Shown here: piece after piece, positions 8,329 through 17,115 of the stretch
How the letters are laid out: each line of letters opens with the position of its first letter
Position numbering within the stretch: the stretch's first letter is position 1
Position numbers and translations under genes: made by a program
Notes under the pieces: generated by a model
The model's database searches: none
Told to the model about the DNA's origin: nothing
Seen by the model: only the letters and a program-made list of their open reading frames with translations
NCBI GenBank assembly: GCA_937916135.1
Contig: CALFTQ010000162.1
Coordinates: 1-35,916, forward strand
Origin: an uncultured Verrucomicrobiales bacterium
Lineage (GTDB): Bacteria; Verrucomicrobiota; Verrucomicrobiia; Verrucomicrobiales; Akkermansiaceae
DNA length: 35,916 bases
Direction of reading: 5' to 3'

Positions 8329-10425
8329 TTACTTCTTTCTGGATTTCTTTTTTCTGGAACGGGGCTTGTCTTCTTTTTCCGCCGGGAAGAGGTTGAGCTC
8401 TGCCACTGTCACCCCCTTGCCATCCAGTGCGCGTCTGGCAGTGAAGCGGAAAAAGCGAGCATCGGCAGGTTTAAAATGAACTTTCAATTCAATCGGATTG
8501 GCTCGAAGATTTGAGAATTCCCCCTCTGCCACAGTGTTCCAATTACGCCCGTTGGTGCTGAGTTCCAGTTTGTACTGGTCGGTCATGGCCTGGGTCGTCC
8601 TGTCCTGTCGCGGCAGGTAGGAGAAAGCCGCCACTTCCTGCACTTTGCCCATATCCACCACAAAAGAGGCCGGGGCTGAATGGTGATGCCAATATGAGTC
8701 CGTATCGTCGTCGAAAGCCTTCCCGGCTTCATCCGATTTCCACTCATTTTTGGCGTAGCCGAGATTAAGCGTTGCCACAGGCCCGGTGCTGCCATCCTTG
8801 CGATCCACATAAACGGCCTTTACCGTGCCCGGAGATTCAAAACGAACGGGGGCGGTGTACTCCGCAGATTCTGTGGTAGGGGTGCGGCCATCTGTTGTGA
8901 AGAACACTTTGTATCCCTCCTTCTGTTCAATGTGCAGCATGTCGCCCTTGCGGGTCACTTCCGGTTTCGGCATCATCGCGGGCATGCGCAGCAGGGAAAA
9001 CTCCGAGATGCAGGGGACAGCCCTGGAGCTGGTGATTGTAAGGCGCAGGTGATTGCTTGTCACCGGTTCCTTGAGCCAGCGAAGCACCTGGTTACCGATT
9101 GTGTGACCCTTACCGCCGCGGGGGTCGAGCCCGCTTTCCTCTTCACCAGGTGTGCCGGGTTCCACAATGGTCACCCAATCGCCATTCACCTTGGCTTCTA
9201 CCTTGAAGGACTCCACGCGCTGACCCAGGCGGATCTGTTCGCGCAGGCGCACCACATCGAATGTTGCCTCCTGCCTGAGCTTGAATTCCACGCTGGGTTG
9301 GGCTGCTCCCTCCTCCGGGCACCAGTAGCTTTCGATATCTCCGTCGGTGAGCTTTGCGGTCCCGGTTTTCTTGCTGAACGCATCGGCCTCAGAGCGGGTG
9401 TCTGCCCCCAGTGCATAGTCCCTGGCAAGCAACTGGCGGCGCGCAGCACCGAAGGAGAGCAGGGACTCAACGTCTGCGGCATCCAGCACGCCATCTCGGT
9501 TCGGGGCCACATTCAGAATCAGGTTGGCACCTCGCCCCACGCTGCTCATGTATACATTCATGAGGTGCTCCGGCGTTTTAACGCGCCCCGCCTGACCTGG
9601 ATGCCAGAACCAGCCTGCGTGATTGATGGGGGTATCTCCCTCCAGAGAAATCCACTTATCTCCACGTGCGTTCCAGAGCGGGTATTTTACAAACCCTTTT
9701 TCGGAGCCGCCCCAGATGGCGTCACCCCGCTGAGCTGCCCCCCAGATGATACAGTCCGGCTGCAGGCGTCGGATATTGCGCACCACCTGCTCGAAATCAT
9801 AGTATTTATCAGCGCTGCCTATGTTGCGGCGCTCGCGGGCGCCTCCGTAATAGCCATCGCCACCGTTGGCTCCATCAAACCAGATCTCAAAAACAGGACC
9901 GTAGTTTTTCAGAAGCTCCTGAATCTGGCGGTAGTACACTTTGCGGTAGGCTTCGCGGCCGTATTCTGCGCAGTTGCGATCCCAGGGGGAAAGATAGGTG
10001 CCGAACTTAATGCCGGAATCCGCACAAGCCTCGGCAAACTCTTTTACCACATCTCCCTTGCCATTTTTCCAGGGGGATTTCTTGATACTGTGGGAAGTGG
10101 AGCTCGTCGGCCAGGCGCACCAGCCATCGTGGTGTTTTGCCGTATATATCATACCGGTCATACCGGCTTCCTTGAATGTGCTCACAATATCCCTTGCGTT
10201 GAACTGCCCGGGATTGAATAGTTCCGGAGATTCATCCCCATACCCCCATTCCTTGTTGGTGAATGTATTCAAACTGAAGTGGACGAAGGCGTACCACTCC
10301 ATGCGGAGCCAATCGACTTGCTGGTCAGTGGGAACCGGGCCGTAAGGCTCGGGGTGCTGGGCCGCTACGCATCCCATGCTCAGCGCAGCCAGGGCCATAG
10401 TACGAATTGCACGTATTGTGATCAT
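8329..10425 (-). CDS. Secreted GH29 alpha-L-fucosidase with carbohydrate-binding-type domains
   Basis: A 698-residue exported enzyme. The signal peptide ends near VAA|Q (residue 22). The GH29 barrel shows the YTAKHHDGW motif (94-102) and the nucleophile Asp in IWFDGANGG (D184). Behind it come a discoidin (F5/8 type C, CBM32-like) domain (about 360-480), a chitobiase/hexosaminidase C-terminal-like beta domain with FFTTDGRTPT (about 490-555) and a second F5/8C domain (about 556-683). The end is strongly basic (KKKSRKK). It should remove alpha-linked fucose from glycans such as mucin or milk oligosaccharides, acting in the periplasm, on the surface or outside. The WFDGANGG form suggests the GH29-B type, active on branched Lewis-type fucose, which is an inference. 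It lies between the Gld-like cassette and prmA, behind a T-free A/C-rich leader. Confidence 0.93.
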   Translation of the reverse strand: MITIRAIRTMALAALSMGCVAAQHPEPYGPVPTDQQVDWLRMEWYAFVHFSLNTFTNKEWGYGDESPELFNPGQFNARDIVSTFKEAGMTGMIYTAKHHDGWCAWPTSSTSHSIKKSPWKNGKGDVVKEFAEACADSGIKFGTYLSPWDRNCAEYGREAYRKVYYRQIQELLKNYGPVFEIWFDGANGGDGYYGGARERRNIGSADKYYDFEQVVRNIRRLQPDCIIWGAAQRGDAIWGGSEKGFVKYPLWNARGDKWISLEGDTPINHAGWFWHPGQAGRVKTPEHLMNVYMSSVGRGANLILNVAPNRDGVLDAADVESLLSFGAARRQLLARDYALGADTRSEADAFSKKTGTAKLTDGDIESYWCPEEGAAQPSVEFKLRQEATFDVVRLREQIRLGQRVESFKVEAKVNGDWVTIVEPGTPGEEESGLDPRGGKGHTIGNQVLRWLKEPVTSNHLRLTITSSRAVPCISEFSLLRMPAMMPKPEVTRKGDMLHIEQKEGYKVFFTTDGRTPTTESAEYTAPVRFESPGTVKAVYVDRKDGSTGPVATLNLGYAKNEWKSDEAGKAFDDDTDSYWHHHSAPASFVVDMGKVQEVAAFSYLPRQDRTTQAMTDQYKLELSTNGRNWNTVAEGEFSNLRANPIELKVHFKPADARFFRFTARRALDGKGVTVAELNLFPAEKEDKPRSRKKKSRKK

Positions 10426-10464
10426 GGTCTTGGTTGTGTTGGTTGGTGTGTTGTGGTTTGTTCT
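10426..10464 (-). promoter_or_regulatory. T-free A/C-rich leader before the fucosidase gene
   Basis: The bases between the DUF4340 gene and the fucosidase ATG read, on the minus strand, almost only A and C with CAAC/CACAAC repeats, no T and very few G. There is no Shine-Dalgarno. Such an unstructured leader could act as a translation enhancer in a genome that does not use SD pairing. It could also be a processing site between the Gld-like cassette and the fucosidase. Confidence 0.4.
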
Positions 10465-12699
10465 TTACATATCGAGGAAATCACCGGCAAGTGATTGAGC
10501 ATCCTCAAATGGAAGTATAAACAGCTGCCCGGTTTCCAGCACCCGACCATAGAAGAATGGTCGATCTGAATTATAGGCTGCCGGGGTAATCTGAAGTGTT
10601 CTGGTAACAGAGTGCGTCTTGCGTTCCATCGTGGCCAGAGAGCGCAGAATGGCTGCATCTGCGTCTTCGCTGCTTTCCTGCAGCATGTCTGCTGGCTCAT
10701 TTGAAATATCTTCAGCTTGTTCTATCACCGTCGACTCCGCATCAGAATAGTCCGTCATTTCCAGCTCCAATTTTACGCTGAATGCCGGGTTGCTCAATGC
10801 TGCAAGGGCGTCTTCATCGGATTGATCAAGCCACTGAGCGACCTTCAACTTCTGGAGCTGCCGCAGGTAGAAGGCTGCTCGATGCGGGTTAATGCGGGGC
10901 GTGATATCCTCCCCCTTAAGGGTTCCGGACCATGTTTCGCCCATGTATTCGTAGTCCAGAACCAATGGTGCCTGCTGGAAATCCAGAGTCAGACGTCGCA
11001 CCGCAGAAATAGGGAAATTTAACAAATTCCGGTCTTTCCACTTTTCTGCCCGGAGTGAAAGCATACGAGTGAACCTGGTGCTGAGAAGGCACACGGAGTT
11101 GGAGCCCAATTCCGAACCATACCAGGCGCGTCGTCCGCTCACGGGGTCTGAGAAGCGGCGCAGCAGGAATGTGCGCGGCAGGCGGTCTTTCACCATCGGC
11201 AGGTCATGACCGAAGAGGGTAGCCCGCACCATACAGGGCCGGGGAAGAACGGTCAGCACATAATCCGGGTCATTGAGTCCATACTGTGCCAGCAGGGGGG
11301 CCATGTCTTCTCCCGGGGCAGCATCTGCCACGACCTTTTCCACAGGGATGTTGCCTAACCCATTCAGGAAACGGTTCACTTGCCCGGATTCCGCTTTTTG
11401 GTAGCGGGAGCCTGCTGTGGCAAACATCCAGGTATCCTCCACTTTGCTTTCATCATCCCCTGGAATCAGGAGCATGCGCACGGCTCCATGTCCGCGAGTG
11501 GTCCGCAGCGAGAACCTGGCTACATCACTGGTATCCAAGTCGGTAAATTTCATGGAACGCAGTTCCGGCAGCGTCAACGGCATTTCTGAAACTGCTATGC
11601 GTTTATTCGCCATGCGCACCTGCGCCATAGCCTTCTGAGGCAGCACCGGTAATTCACAAACGGCCTTTATCAGGCGTGCATAACTTCCGGAGTGGCTCGT
11701 ACGTGGCTCTGCCTGCAGTGTAAAAACAACGGGTCGGTCATTTACTGTTGCGTGACAATACTTCTGCTCGTCCCCTTCCTGAGTAAAGCTTTCGTATATG
11801 CAAATTTCTCGCGCCTTTTCTCCCCATGTTCCCTCCAGCCTGATGGAGAAAACCGGCTTACCCTTCAGGTTTACCTCAATAGCGTCTTCTACGCGGATTG
11901 CCCTGATATTAAGCAGGCAGCGGACTAAATCAGCAACCTTGTCATCATCTGCACCGGTGATGACCGGGGACACTACGGACCAGGGGACTTCTGCGCTGAT
12001 GCGAGAAAGTCTCAGTTCCGGTTTAGATGAATCAGGATAGCTGATGGAAATTCCGCGCAAGTCGTCTGCTTCAAATTGCAGCGGAGAGGAATCGCGCAGT
12101 GCCTCTAAACCATCCTTGAAAATGTGCAGGATATTGCCGCTGACCACGTGGATGCGCTTATCCCTTCCGTAAAAATTAGTGCGCAGATAAGTGGTAGGAA
12201 GCAGTGTCTCTCCGTCGCCGGCATCAGCCAGCCAGGGAGATGTGCTGCCCAGAGTGTAGCGGGCCACTGTGGTCAGCCGGTCTTTGCCATCTGGGCGTTT
12301 CAGGGTGATGCGGTGGGGTGATGTTTCTACTCCGAATTCCCGCATATTGCCGCGCGTGATATTGTTAAGCGGCAGTGTATCCACCAGGCGGGCATTTACG
12401 GTGAACCCGAAAATGGCCTCGACAACTGAAGGCGCCAGACGATCCTTGAACGGTTTGATAATCCACCATGTGCCTTGCTCATCTTTGGCGCAGACGATTT
12501 CATCATGCAAATCCTGAATGCGCATCCAGCAGACCTCATTGAGGTGGTGCATATTCTCCTCAGAGAACAACGGCATGCCCGGCTCAAAACGATACCATCC
12601 CGTGATGCGCGCCAGGTTACCGTCAATGGCCAGGAATGTGGCCATGGTGACTGCGCCGGCCGCCAGGATCGAAAGGAGGATGGTGGGGAGAATTCTCAT
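10465..12699 (-). CDS. DUF4340-type membrane-anchored protein of a Gld-like ABC cassette
   Basis: A 744-residue protein with one N-terminal membrane segment (about 5-25) and a long periplasmic part. WWIIKPFKDRLAPSVVEAIFGFTVNARLVDTL (shared in short form as W-x-I-x-x-P-x-x-D-R-A) is the recognisable start of the DUF4340 repeat, which is typically encoded right after GldG-like proteins. Later segments (for example WMFATAGSRYQKAESGQVN) look like a second copy of the same module. Its gene begins 6 bases after the GldG-like gene, so all four cassette genes are probably one transcript. A periplasmic partner of the ABC-2 transporter is inferred; the substrate is unknown. The assignment rests on motif and context. 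Confidence 0.8.
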   Translation of the reverse strand: MRILPTILLSILAAGAVTMATFLAIDGNLARITGWYRFEPGMPLFSEENMHHLNEVCWMRIQDLHDEIVCAKDEQGTWWIIKPFKDRLAPSVVEAIFGFTVNARLVDTLPLNNITRGNMREFGVETSPHRITLKRPDGKDRLTTVARYTLGSTSPWLADAGDGETLLPTTYLRTNFYGRDKRIHVVSGNILHIFKDGLEALRDSSPLQFEADDLRGISISYPDSSKPELRLSRISAEVPWSVVSPVITGADDDKVADLVRCLLNIRAIRVEDAIEVNLKGKPVFSIRLEGTWGEKAREICIYESFTQEGDEQKYCHATVNDRPVVFTLQAEPRTSHSGSYARLIKAVCELPVLPQKAMAQVRMANKRIAVSEMPLTLPELRSMKFTDLDTSDVARFSLRTTRGHGAVRMLLIPGDDESKVEDTWMFATAGSRYQKAESGQVNRFLNGLGNIPVEKVVADAAPGEDMAPLLAQYGLNDPDYVLTVLPRPCMVRATLFGHDLPMVKDRLPRTFLLRRFSDPVSGRRAWYGSELGSNSVCLLSTRFTRMLSLRAEKWKDRNLLNFPISAVRRLTLDFQQAPLVLDYEYMGETWSGTLKGEDITPRINPHRAAFYLRQLQKLKVAQWLDQSDEDALAALSNPAFSVKLELEMTDYSDAESTVIEQAEDISNEPADMLQESSEDADAAILRSLATMERKTHSVTRTLQITPAAYNSDRPFFYGRVLETGQLFILPFEDAQSLAGDFLDM

Positions 12700-12705
12700 G
12701 AGTGT

Positions 12706-14232
12706 TTAGTGACGGCGGGTGTTCCAGATGAAGAGGGCAATGAGGAAGGCGCACAGGGGCATGAAAATAAGAGTCATATTTTCAATAGCACTGCGAGTGT
12801 GCCGATCCAGGTCAATCTTCATGGTCAGGTCCTGATTAGCGCTCTTGCCACCGTACTCCGGGCGGCTGCACATCCAGGCCCAGAGCGTGTGCATGTAGTC
12901 ACGCTGTTCGGTCTTGGCATTCTCCTTGGAAAGCATGTCCACATTACCCAGCACTACCATGGTGGAGAGGTTGTTCGGGTCACGAGGATTACCGCGCGTT
13001 ACAGCGGCCTCCAGGCACAGGGGACCCTCGCGGTCTTCTGCCGGGGTGAATACGGGTTCCAGATCTCGGCGGGTTTCACCGTAGTAGGCATCCGTGGTCA
13101 TGAGCAGGGGGTAGGTATTCAGCTTCCGCAGGGCTGCTGCATTCTCATCCCCGTGTTCCAGAGTGAGGGACATGCACTGGCCTTCCACCAGGGTCGTGCC
13201 ATTCCAGAACGATTTGGTGCAATTAAGGCCCTTCGGGAAAACTGCGCTGATATCGTAGTAAGCACGCTTGCGGTCACGCAGCAGGACCCGGTCACTGTTC
13301 GGGCGTATGCCTTGTTCGCGAAGGAAGCGGTACAGGCGCGGAAGTTTCTGCTCTATGGAAGGATTAAGCGCCACAAAGAAAGCATTGCGTCCCTCGCGTT
13401 CCCAGAACTCGCGCAGGACTTCCATTTCCTTATCTGTGAAATCACTCAGGGGGGAGATGATAACCAGACCTTCAGCATTGTCCGGCAGTTTTTCTGTGTT
13501 GGCAATATCTACCCAGGAAAGCTGGATGTTCAGCGCGTTGGTGATATCGCCTATGGATTCGAGAAGGGTCTGATCATCGCGGGAAACGCCGCCTTTTCCT
13601 TCTACCACATACATGTGGCGCATTTCTCCTTCCACGGCCTCCGTAATGGCTCCGCATACCACTTCATCCATCATAAGCGCTACAGCACGCCGGCTTTCAT
13701 CCGGCAGTGTTTCATACTTGATGAATGATGTCCCGGGGCGGATGCGCACATGCTGGCGGTCGCTGTGGCGTTCCTCAAAGGTCTTGATGGGCGCGTTCGG
13801 GTCTTTCCGGGCATCGATGATGCACAGATCCTGCTTGAACTCCACACCGTATATCTGGGAAATTTCGCGTGCCCGGTTCGGCTGGCGCATCGGGTCGAAG
13901 CGTTCTATCTCGATTTTTCCTTTACCGATGCGTTCGTATTCCTCCAGGAGGGAATACATGCGGTTGTAATTCGGAGTAGAACGCTTGAACGCGAAAATCA
14001 CGCGAACAGGAGTTTCTCGCTTCTGAATGCGCTCACTGCTCAGAACGTTTACGGTGCGGTCAGAAATAGTATAGCGCTGATCCTGGGAGAGATCGCGGCG
14101 TGCGTATTCATTGCAGCCGATGTAATTGCAGGCGATGACGATGATGGCCAGCAGCGCAAGATTCACCCACGCCAAGGGGTTGTACTTGGTCTTGCGGGCG
14201 TCCGGGTGTCCGGTGTAGGTCTTTTTGGTCAT
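12706..14232 (-). CDS. GldG-like ABC-type transport auxiliary protein
   Basis: A 508-residue protein with an N-terminal membrane helix (about 20-40) and a C-terminal one (about 482-503), typical of GldG/ABC_transp_aux proteins. The periplasmic part begins with the usual RRDLSQDQRYTISDRTVNVLSS (a D-L-T-x-x-x-x-Y-T-L-S type motif) and then VRVIFAFKRSTPNY, followed by LLEEYERIGKGKIEIERFDP, all characteristic of the family. In Bacteroidetes GldG works with GldA and GldF in gliding and envelope functions; here no other gliding gene is visible, so a role in envelope transport or assembly is more likely. It lies between the permease (27-base gap) and the DUF4340 gene (6-base gap). Confidence 0.87.
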   Translation of the reverse strand: MTKKTYTGHPDARKTKYNPLAWVNLALLAIIVIACNYIGCNEYARRDLSQDQRYTISDRTVNVLSSERIQKRETPVRVIFAFKRSTPNYNRMYSLLEEYERIGKGKIEIERFDPMRQPNRAREISQIYGVEFKQDLCIIDARKDPNAPIKTFEERHSDRQHVRIRPGTSFIKYETLPDESRRAVALMMDEVVCGAITEAVEGEMRHMYVVEGKGGVSRDDQTLLESIGDITNALNIQLSWVDIANTEKLPDNAEGLVIISPLSDFTDKEMEVLREFWEREGRNAFFVALNPSIEQKLPRLYRFLREQGIRPNSDRVLLRDRKRAYYDISAVFPKGLNCTKSFWNGTTLVEGQCMSLTLEHGDENAAALRKLNTYPLLMTTDAYYGETRRDLEPVFTPAEDREGPLCLEAAVTRGNPRDPNNLSTMVVLGNVDMLSKENAKTEQRDYMHTLWAWMCSRPEYGGKSANQDLTMKIDLDRHTRSAIENMTLIFMPLCAFLIALFIWNTRRH

Positions 14233-14259
14233 TGGGAGAAATTGTAATACGTTTATAAA

Positions 14260-15084
14260 TCAACGGTGCCAGCGTCGATAATCCACTATGCGTTTGGTTA
14301 GAGCCAGTGTGAACACGGCCATGCTCAGATAGAGTACCAGCGGGCGGGTATCCACGAGCCCACGGGAAAACGCGCTGATTTGCTCGGAGATGGAGAGGTA
14401 ATGGAACGCAGGGGCTGCCGGGAATTCCCCCCAGAGCTCCGGTACGCGCCCTATGAAGTAGTAGATAATGATGGAACAAGTGCACACAATGCCAGCGATA
14501 ATCTGACTGCGGGTCAGTGATGAGCAGAAGATACCGAGCGCGATGAAGAAGCTGCCGGAAATAGTCAGGATGCTGATGGGGCCATACCAGTCAGCCGGTG
14601 TATAATTGATACGGCCTTCGGGTATCACATCATATCGGAGGTTGGTGTACAGGTTGCCCAGGTCGCTTACCCAGGGATAAAGCAGCATGGGAGCCCACAG
14701 CAGAATATAAAAGAGAAGGGCGGCAAAGTATTTACCCAGAATAATCTGCGTGGTTGTAACGGGAGCCGTCAGCAAGCCTTCCAATGTGCCGTGGCTTTCT
14801 TCCTCTGCCATGGTGCGCATCGTGATGAGGGGGAAAATGAAGATAAAGAAGAACCAGAAGTTCACATTATCAAGCATATAGTACATAACGCTCTCGCCTG
14901 ATGCTTTGCTCATCGTCTGCAGAACGGCCTGTAACCAGAAGCCCTGAAGCCCTATGGTGCAGGCTAGTATCACCCAGCCGAACGGAGTGCCGAGGTAGCT
15001 CTTCAACTCCCGGAAAAAGATGGTGCGGAGCGTGTAAAGCCAGCTGCGCGTGCGTGTTATGCTGTTCATGGGGTTATCAACCAT
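14260..15084 (-). CDS. ABC-2 type permease (GldF-like)
   Basis: A 274-residue integral membrane protein with about six helices. It shows the typical ABC-2 features: RTIFFRELKSYLGTPFGWV at the N-terminus (the coupling-helix region) and PLITMRTMAEEESHGTLEGLLTAPVTTTQIILGKY (E-E-x-x-x-G-T-x-E-x-L-L-x-x-P) in the middle. It should form the membrane channel for the ATPase at 15103-16044. The start at 15084 gives MVDNPMNS; a second Met at codon 6 (15069) would also fit. It is 18 bases downstream of the ATPase gene and in the same operon. Confidence 0.9.
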   Translation of the reverse strand: MVDNPMNSITRTRSWLYTLRTIFFRELKSYLGTPFGWVILACTIGLQGFWLQAVLQTMSKASGESVMYYMLDNVNFWFFFIFIFPLITMRTMAEEESHGTLEGLLTAPVTTTQIILGKYFAALLFYILLWAPMLLYPWVSDLGNLYTNLRYDVIPEGRINYTPADWYGPISILTISGSFFIALGIFCSSLTRSQIIAGIVCTCSIIIYYFIGRVPELWGEFPAAPAFHYLSISEQISAFSRGLVDTRPLVLYLSMAVFTLALTKRIVDYRRWHR

Positions 15085-15102
15085 TGTCTTGAAACAGTTT
15101 TT

Positions 15103-16044
15103 TTAGTCTTTGCGGGTCATTTCAACGAATACATCTTCCAGACTCGGTATGTGGCGGTATATGTGGCGCATCGGGAAATGATGAGACGCTATGATATCTG
15201 CTGCTTTCTCTCGTGTATCCGTGCCTGGCTCTGCTCGCACTATCACATGGTGCCAGCCGCCGGGCAGGGGCTCTTCCACTATGACTTTCTTGACCGGGGC
15301 AAATGCCTCCAATTCCTTAACCACAACATCCAGTTCCCCCTTGAACTCAATGGATACACGCCCGGCCGCGCGCAGATTGCGGGTGAGATTTCCCGGCGTA
15401 TCGTTCGCTTTTATCTGGCCCTGATCAATGATGATCACTTTATTGCAAATCATTTCCACTTCACTGAGGATGTGTGTGGAGAGAATGACCGTGTGTTCTT
15501 CTGCAAGAGAGCGGACGAGCTCGCGTATCTGGCGAATCTGGTTCGGATCCAGGCCGTTGGTCGGCTCGTCCAGAATCAGTAAATCAGGATCCCCCAGCAG
15601 TGCATCGGCCAGGCCCACGCGCTGACGGTAACCCTTGGAGAGTGTGCTGATGAGATTCTTCCTCTTTGGCTCCAGCCCGCAGCGGTCAATTACCCAGCCC
15701 ACTTGCTGGCGCACCGATTTGCCGCAGATGCCTTTCAGTCGGGCTCGGTATTCGAGATATTCCGTGACTCGCAAGTCATCGTACAGTGGTACATTCTCGG
15801 GCATGTAACCAAGGTGACGACGGGCTTCCAACGGTTTGTCAATTATATCGTAACCGGCAATACTTGCTGTGCCGGCGGTCGGCGGTAAATACCCGGTCAG
15901 CATTTTCATCGTTGTCGTTTTGCCCGCGCCGTTCGGCCCGAGAAAACCCACGATTTCTCCTTTCTCAATCGAAAATGTTGCGTCCTTGACCGCTGTGAAG
16001 CGCCCAAAAACTTTATGCAGATGCTCAACTGTCACCATACTCAT
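15103..16044 (-). CDS. ABC transporter ATP-binding protein (GldA-like)
   Basis: A 313-residue ATPase of the ABC-2/GldA type: Walker A GPNGAGKT (36-43), Q-loop region GYMPENVPLY, signature LSKGY (135-139), Walker B LLILDEP (155-161), H-loop in STHILSEVE. A C-terminal extension of about 90 residues follows, with a SLEDVFVEMT end. An in-frame ATG at 16188 exists, but I chose 16044 because the protein then begins at the usual MVTVEHLHKVFG, and a promoter (TTGAAA/TAAAAT) ends only 11 bases before it. The following permease, GldG-like and DUF4340 genes complete a cassette common in Bacteroidetes and Verrucomicrobiota. It energises transport of an unknown substrate. Confidence 0.9.
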   Translation of the reverse strand: MSMVTVEHLHKVFGRFTAVKDATFSIEKGEIVGFLGPNGAGKTTTMKMLTGYLPPTAGTASIAGYDIIDKPLEARRHLGYMPENVPLYDDLRVTEYLEYRARLKGICGKSVRQQVGWVIDRCGLEPKRKNLISTLSKGYRQRVGLADALLGDPDLLILDEPTNGLDPNQIRQIRELVRSLAEEHTVILSTHILSEVEMICNKVIIIDQGQIKANDTPGNLTRNLRAAGRVSIEFKGELDVVVKELEAFAPVKKVIVEEPLPGGWHHVIVRAEPGTDTREKAADIIASHHFPMRHIYRHIPSLEDVFVEMTRKD

Positions 16045-16055
16045 AAGCGGCGTCC

Positions 16056-16083
16056 ATTTTAACAGCTTTTCACGGCATTTCAA
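16056..16083 (-). promoter_or_regulatory. Promoter of the Gld-like cassette
   Basis: On the minus strand TTGAAA (16083-16078), 16 bases, TAAAAT (16061-16056). The start codon is at 16044, so transcription beginning about 7 bases after the -10 box would leave a leader of roughly 5 bases, too short for a Shine-Dalgarno. It supports the start choice for the ATPase. Confidence 0.6.
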
Positions 16084-16188
16084 GTTCATTCTTGGCTGCT
16101 GCCAAATACTACTCATGCAATTCCGCATTACGCATATTATGCGAAGTTGTAAATTTGCGAATTCCTCCTCTGGTGGCGAGATTCTCAC

Positions 16189-16218
16189 TTGACTCTGCCC
16201 CGAGCCGTGGAGTAGTAT
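16189..16218 (+). promoter_or_regulatory. Promoter of the osmC-like gene
   Basis: TTGACT (16189-16194), an 18-base spacer, TAGTAT (16213-16218). The ATG at 16227 begins 8 bases after the -10 box, so the mRNA should be leaderless or nearly so. It is divergent from the Gld-like promoter in the same 182-base gap. Confidence 0.55.
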
Positions 16219-16226
16219 GAAGTTCT

Positions 16227-16634
16227 ATGGTCAAGTGCACTATCAAGTATGAAGGCGGATTACACTGCGCAATGGAGCATGGTCCCTCAGGAGCCACAGT
16301 ATCGACAGATGCTCCGGTGGACAATCGCGGCAAAGGAGAATCATTCTCCCCCACGGATCTGATGTGCGCGGCCATGGCAGCCTGTATGGAGACGATAATG
16401 GGCATCTATGCGGAAGACAACGGTCTTGATCTGACAGGAACAACCATTACAGTCGGGAAAGTCATGAGCGCCAATCCTCGCCGGATTGCGTGCATTGAGA
16501 CTGAAATCAGTATACCCCTGCCCGCAGACAATCCGCACAAGGAAGCCCTCCTGAATTGTGTGATGGGGAGCCCGGCCATGCGGAGCCTGCATCCTGATAT
16601 CGAAGTGCCGATTACCTGGAACTGGGTGGGCTGA
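16227..16634 (+). CDS. OsmC/Ohr-family peroxiredoxin-like protein
   Basis: A 135-residue OsmC-fold protein. The core motif GKGESFSPTDLMCAAMAAC (36-54 region) carries the peroxidatic Cys (C53), and the second conserved Cys (C111) lies in NCVMGSPAMRSLHPDIEV, which matches the CPVHRSL-HPD block of the family. These proteins reduce organic hydroperoxides or fatty-acid peroxides in the cytoplasm with thiol donors. Both catalytic Cys are present, so activity is likely. Its stop overlaps the start of the next gene as TGATG. The promoter is described separately; no Shine-Dalgarno is present. Confidence 0.9.
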   Translation: MVKCTIKYEGGLHCAMEHGPSGATVSTDAPVDNRGKGESFSPTDLMCAAMAACMETIMGIYAEDNGLDLTGTTITVGKVMSANPRRIACIETEISIPLPADNPHKEALLNCVMGSPAMRSLHPDIEVPITWNWVG

Positions 16635-17080
16635 TGCACATGAAGCGACTGAACTTCATCTACCTGGCAGCTCCGTTGACGGTCGCGCTGAACGCCGTAC
16701 CGGCATGCCTGGATGGCGTGTGGCGAATGATCAGCGCCGTACTGTTAGCTCTTTCGCTGTGGGCAGTGGTGTGGATCCGGCTATACAAAACCGGCAAGCT
16801 GCGCCCGGAGTTTGCCGTCATTACCATAATACCGCCCCTCTGCTTTTATGCGCTCACGGCCGCTGGCCCTGAGTATGCAGCCACTTTCAAAACCGTTGGA
16901 TGGCAGAATTTCAACTTTTTCCTCTGGCTGGGTTCCATATTTGTCATGATTCGGGCATTACTACCCACACAGGATGAATACAAAGGCAAGTTAGCGGCTG
17001 ATTCCGTCTTTATCTTTATGAGCATTATCACAACGGTATACGGAATCAGTTGCTGGGCGAACACTCATTTGTTTTTATAA
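16634..17080 (+). CDS. Small integral membrane protein, function unknown
   Basis: A 148-residue hydrophobic protein with about five predicted helices (roughly 8-24, 29-50, 59-77, 92-110, 121-142) joined by short loops. I recognise no family motif. Translation is probably coupled to the osmC-like gene by the TGATG overlap; a second Met at codon 3 could also serve as start. Association with OsmC suggests a stress or envelope link, but this is context only. Confidence 0.75.
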   Translation: MHMKRLNFIYLAAPLTVALNAVPACLDGVWRMISAVLLALSLWAVVWIRLYKTGKLRPEFAVITIIPPLCFYALTAAGPEYAATFKTVGWQNFNFFLWLGSIFVMIRALLPTQDEYKGKLAADSVFIFMSIITTVYGISCWANTHLFL

Positions 17081-17115
17081 CTAACACATTACCAACAAAA
17101 CAGTAAACAATAAAC

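Noticed and set aside
7254..8396. A 380-codon plus-strand frame across tsaB, prmA and the fucosidase end
   Set aside because: It crosses three recognised minus-strand genes and their overlaps, and has no domain.
16045..16188. An N-terminal extension of the GldA-like ATPase to an ATG at 16188
   Set aside because: The extra 48 residues have no ABC homology and would cover the promoter at 16056-16083.
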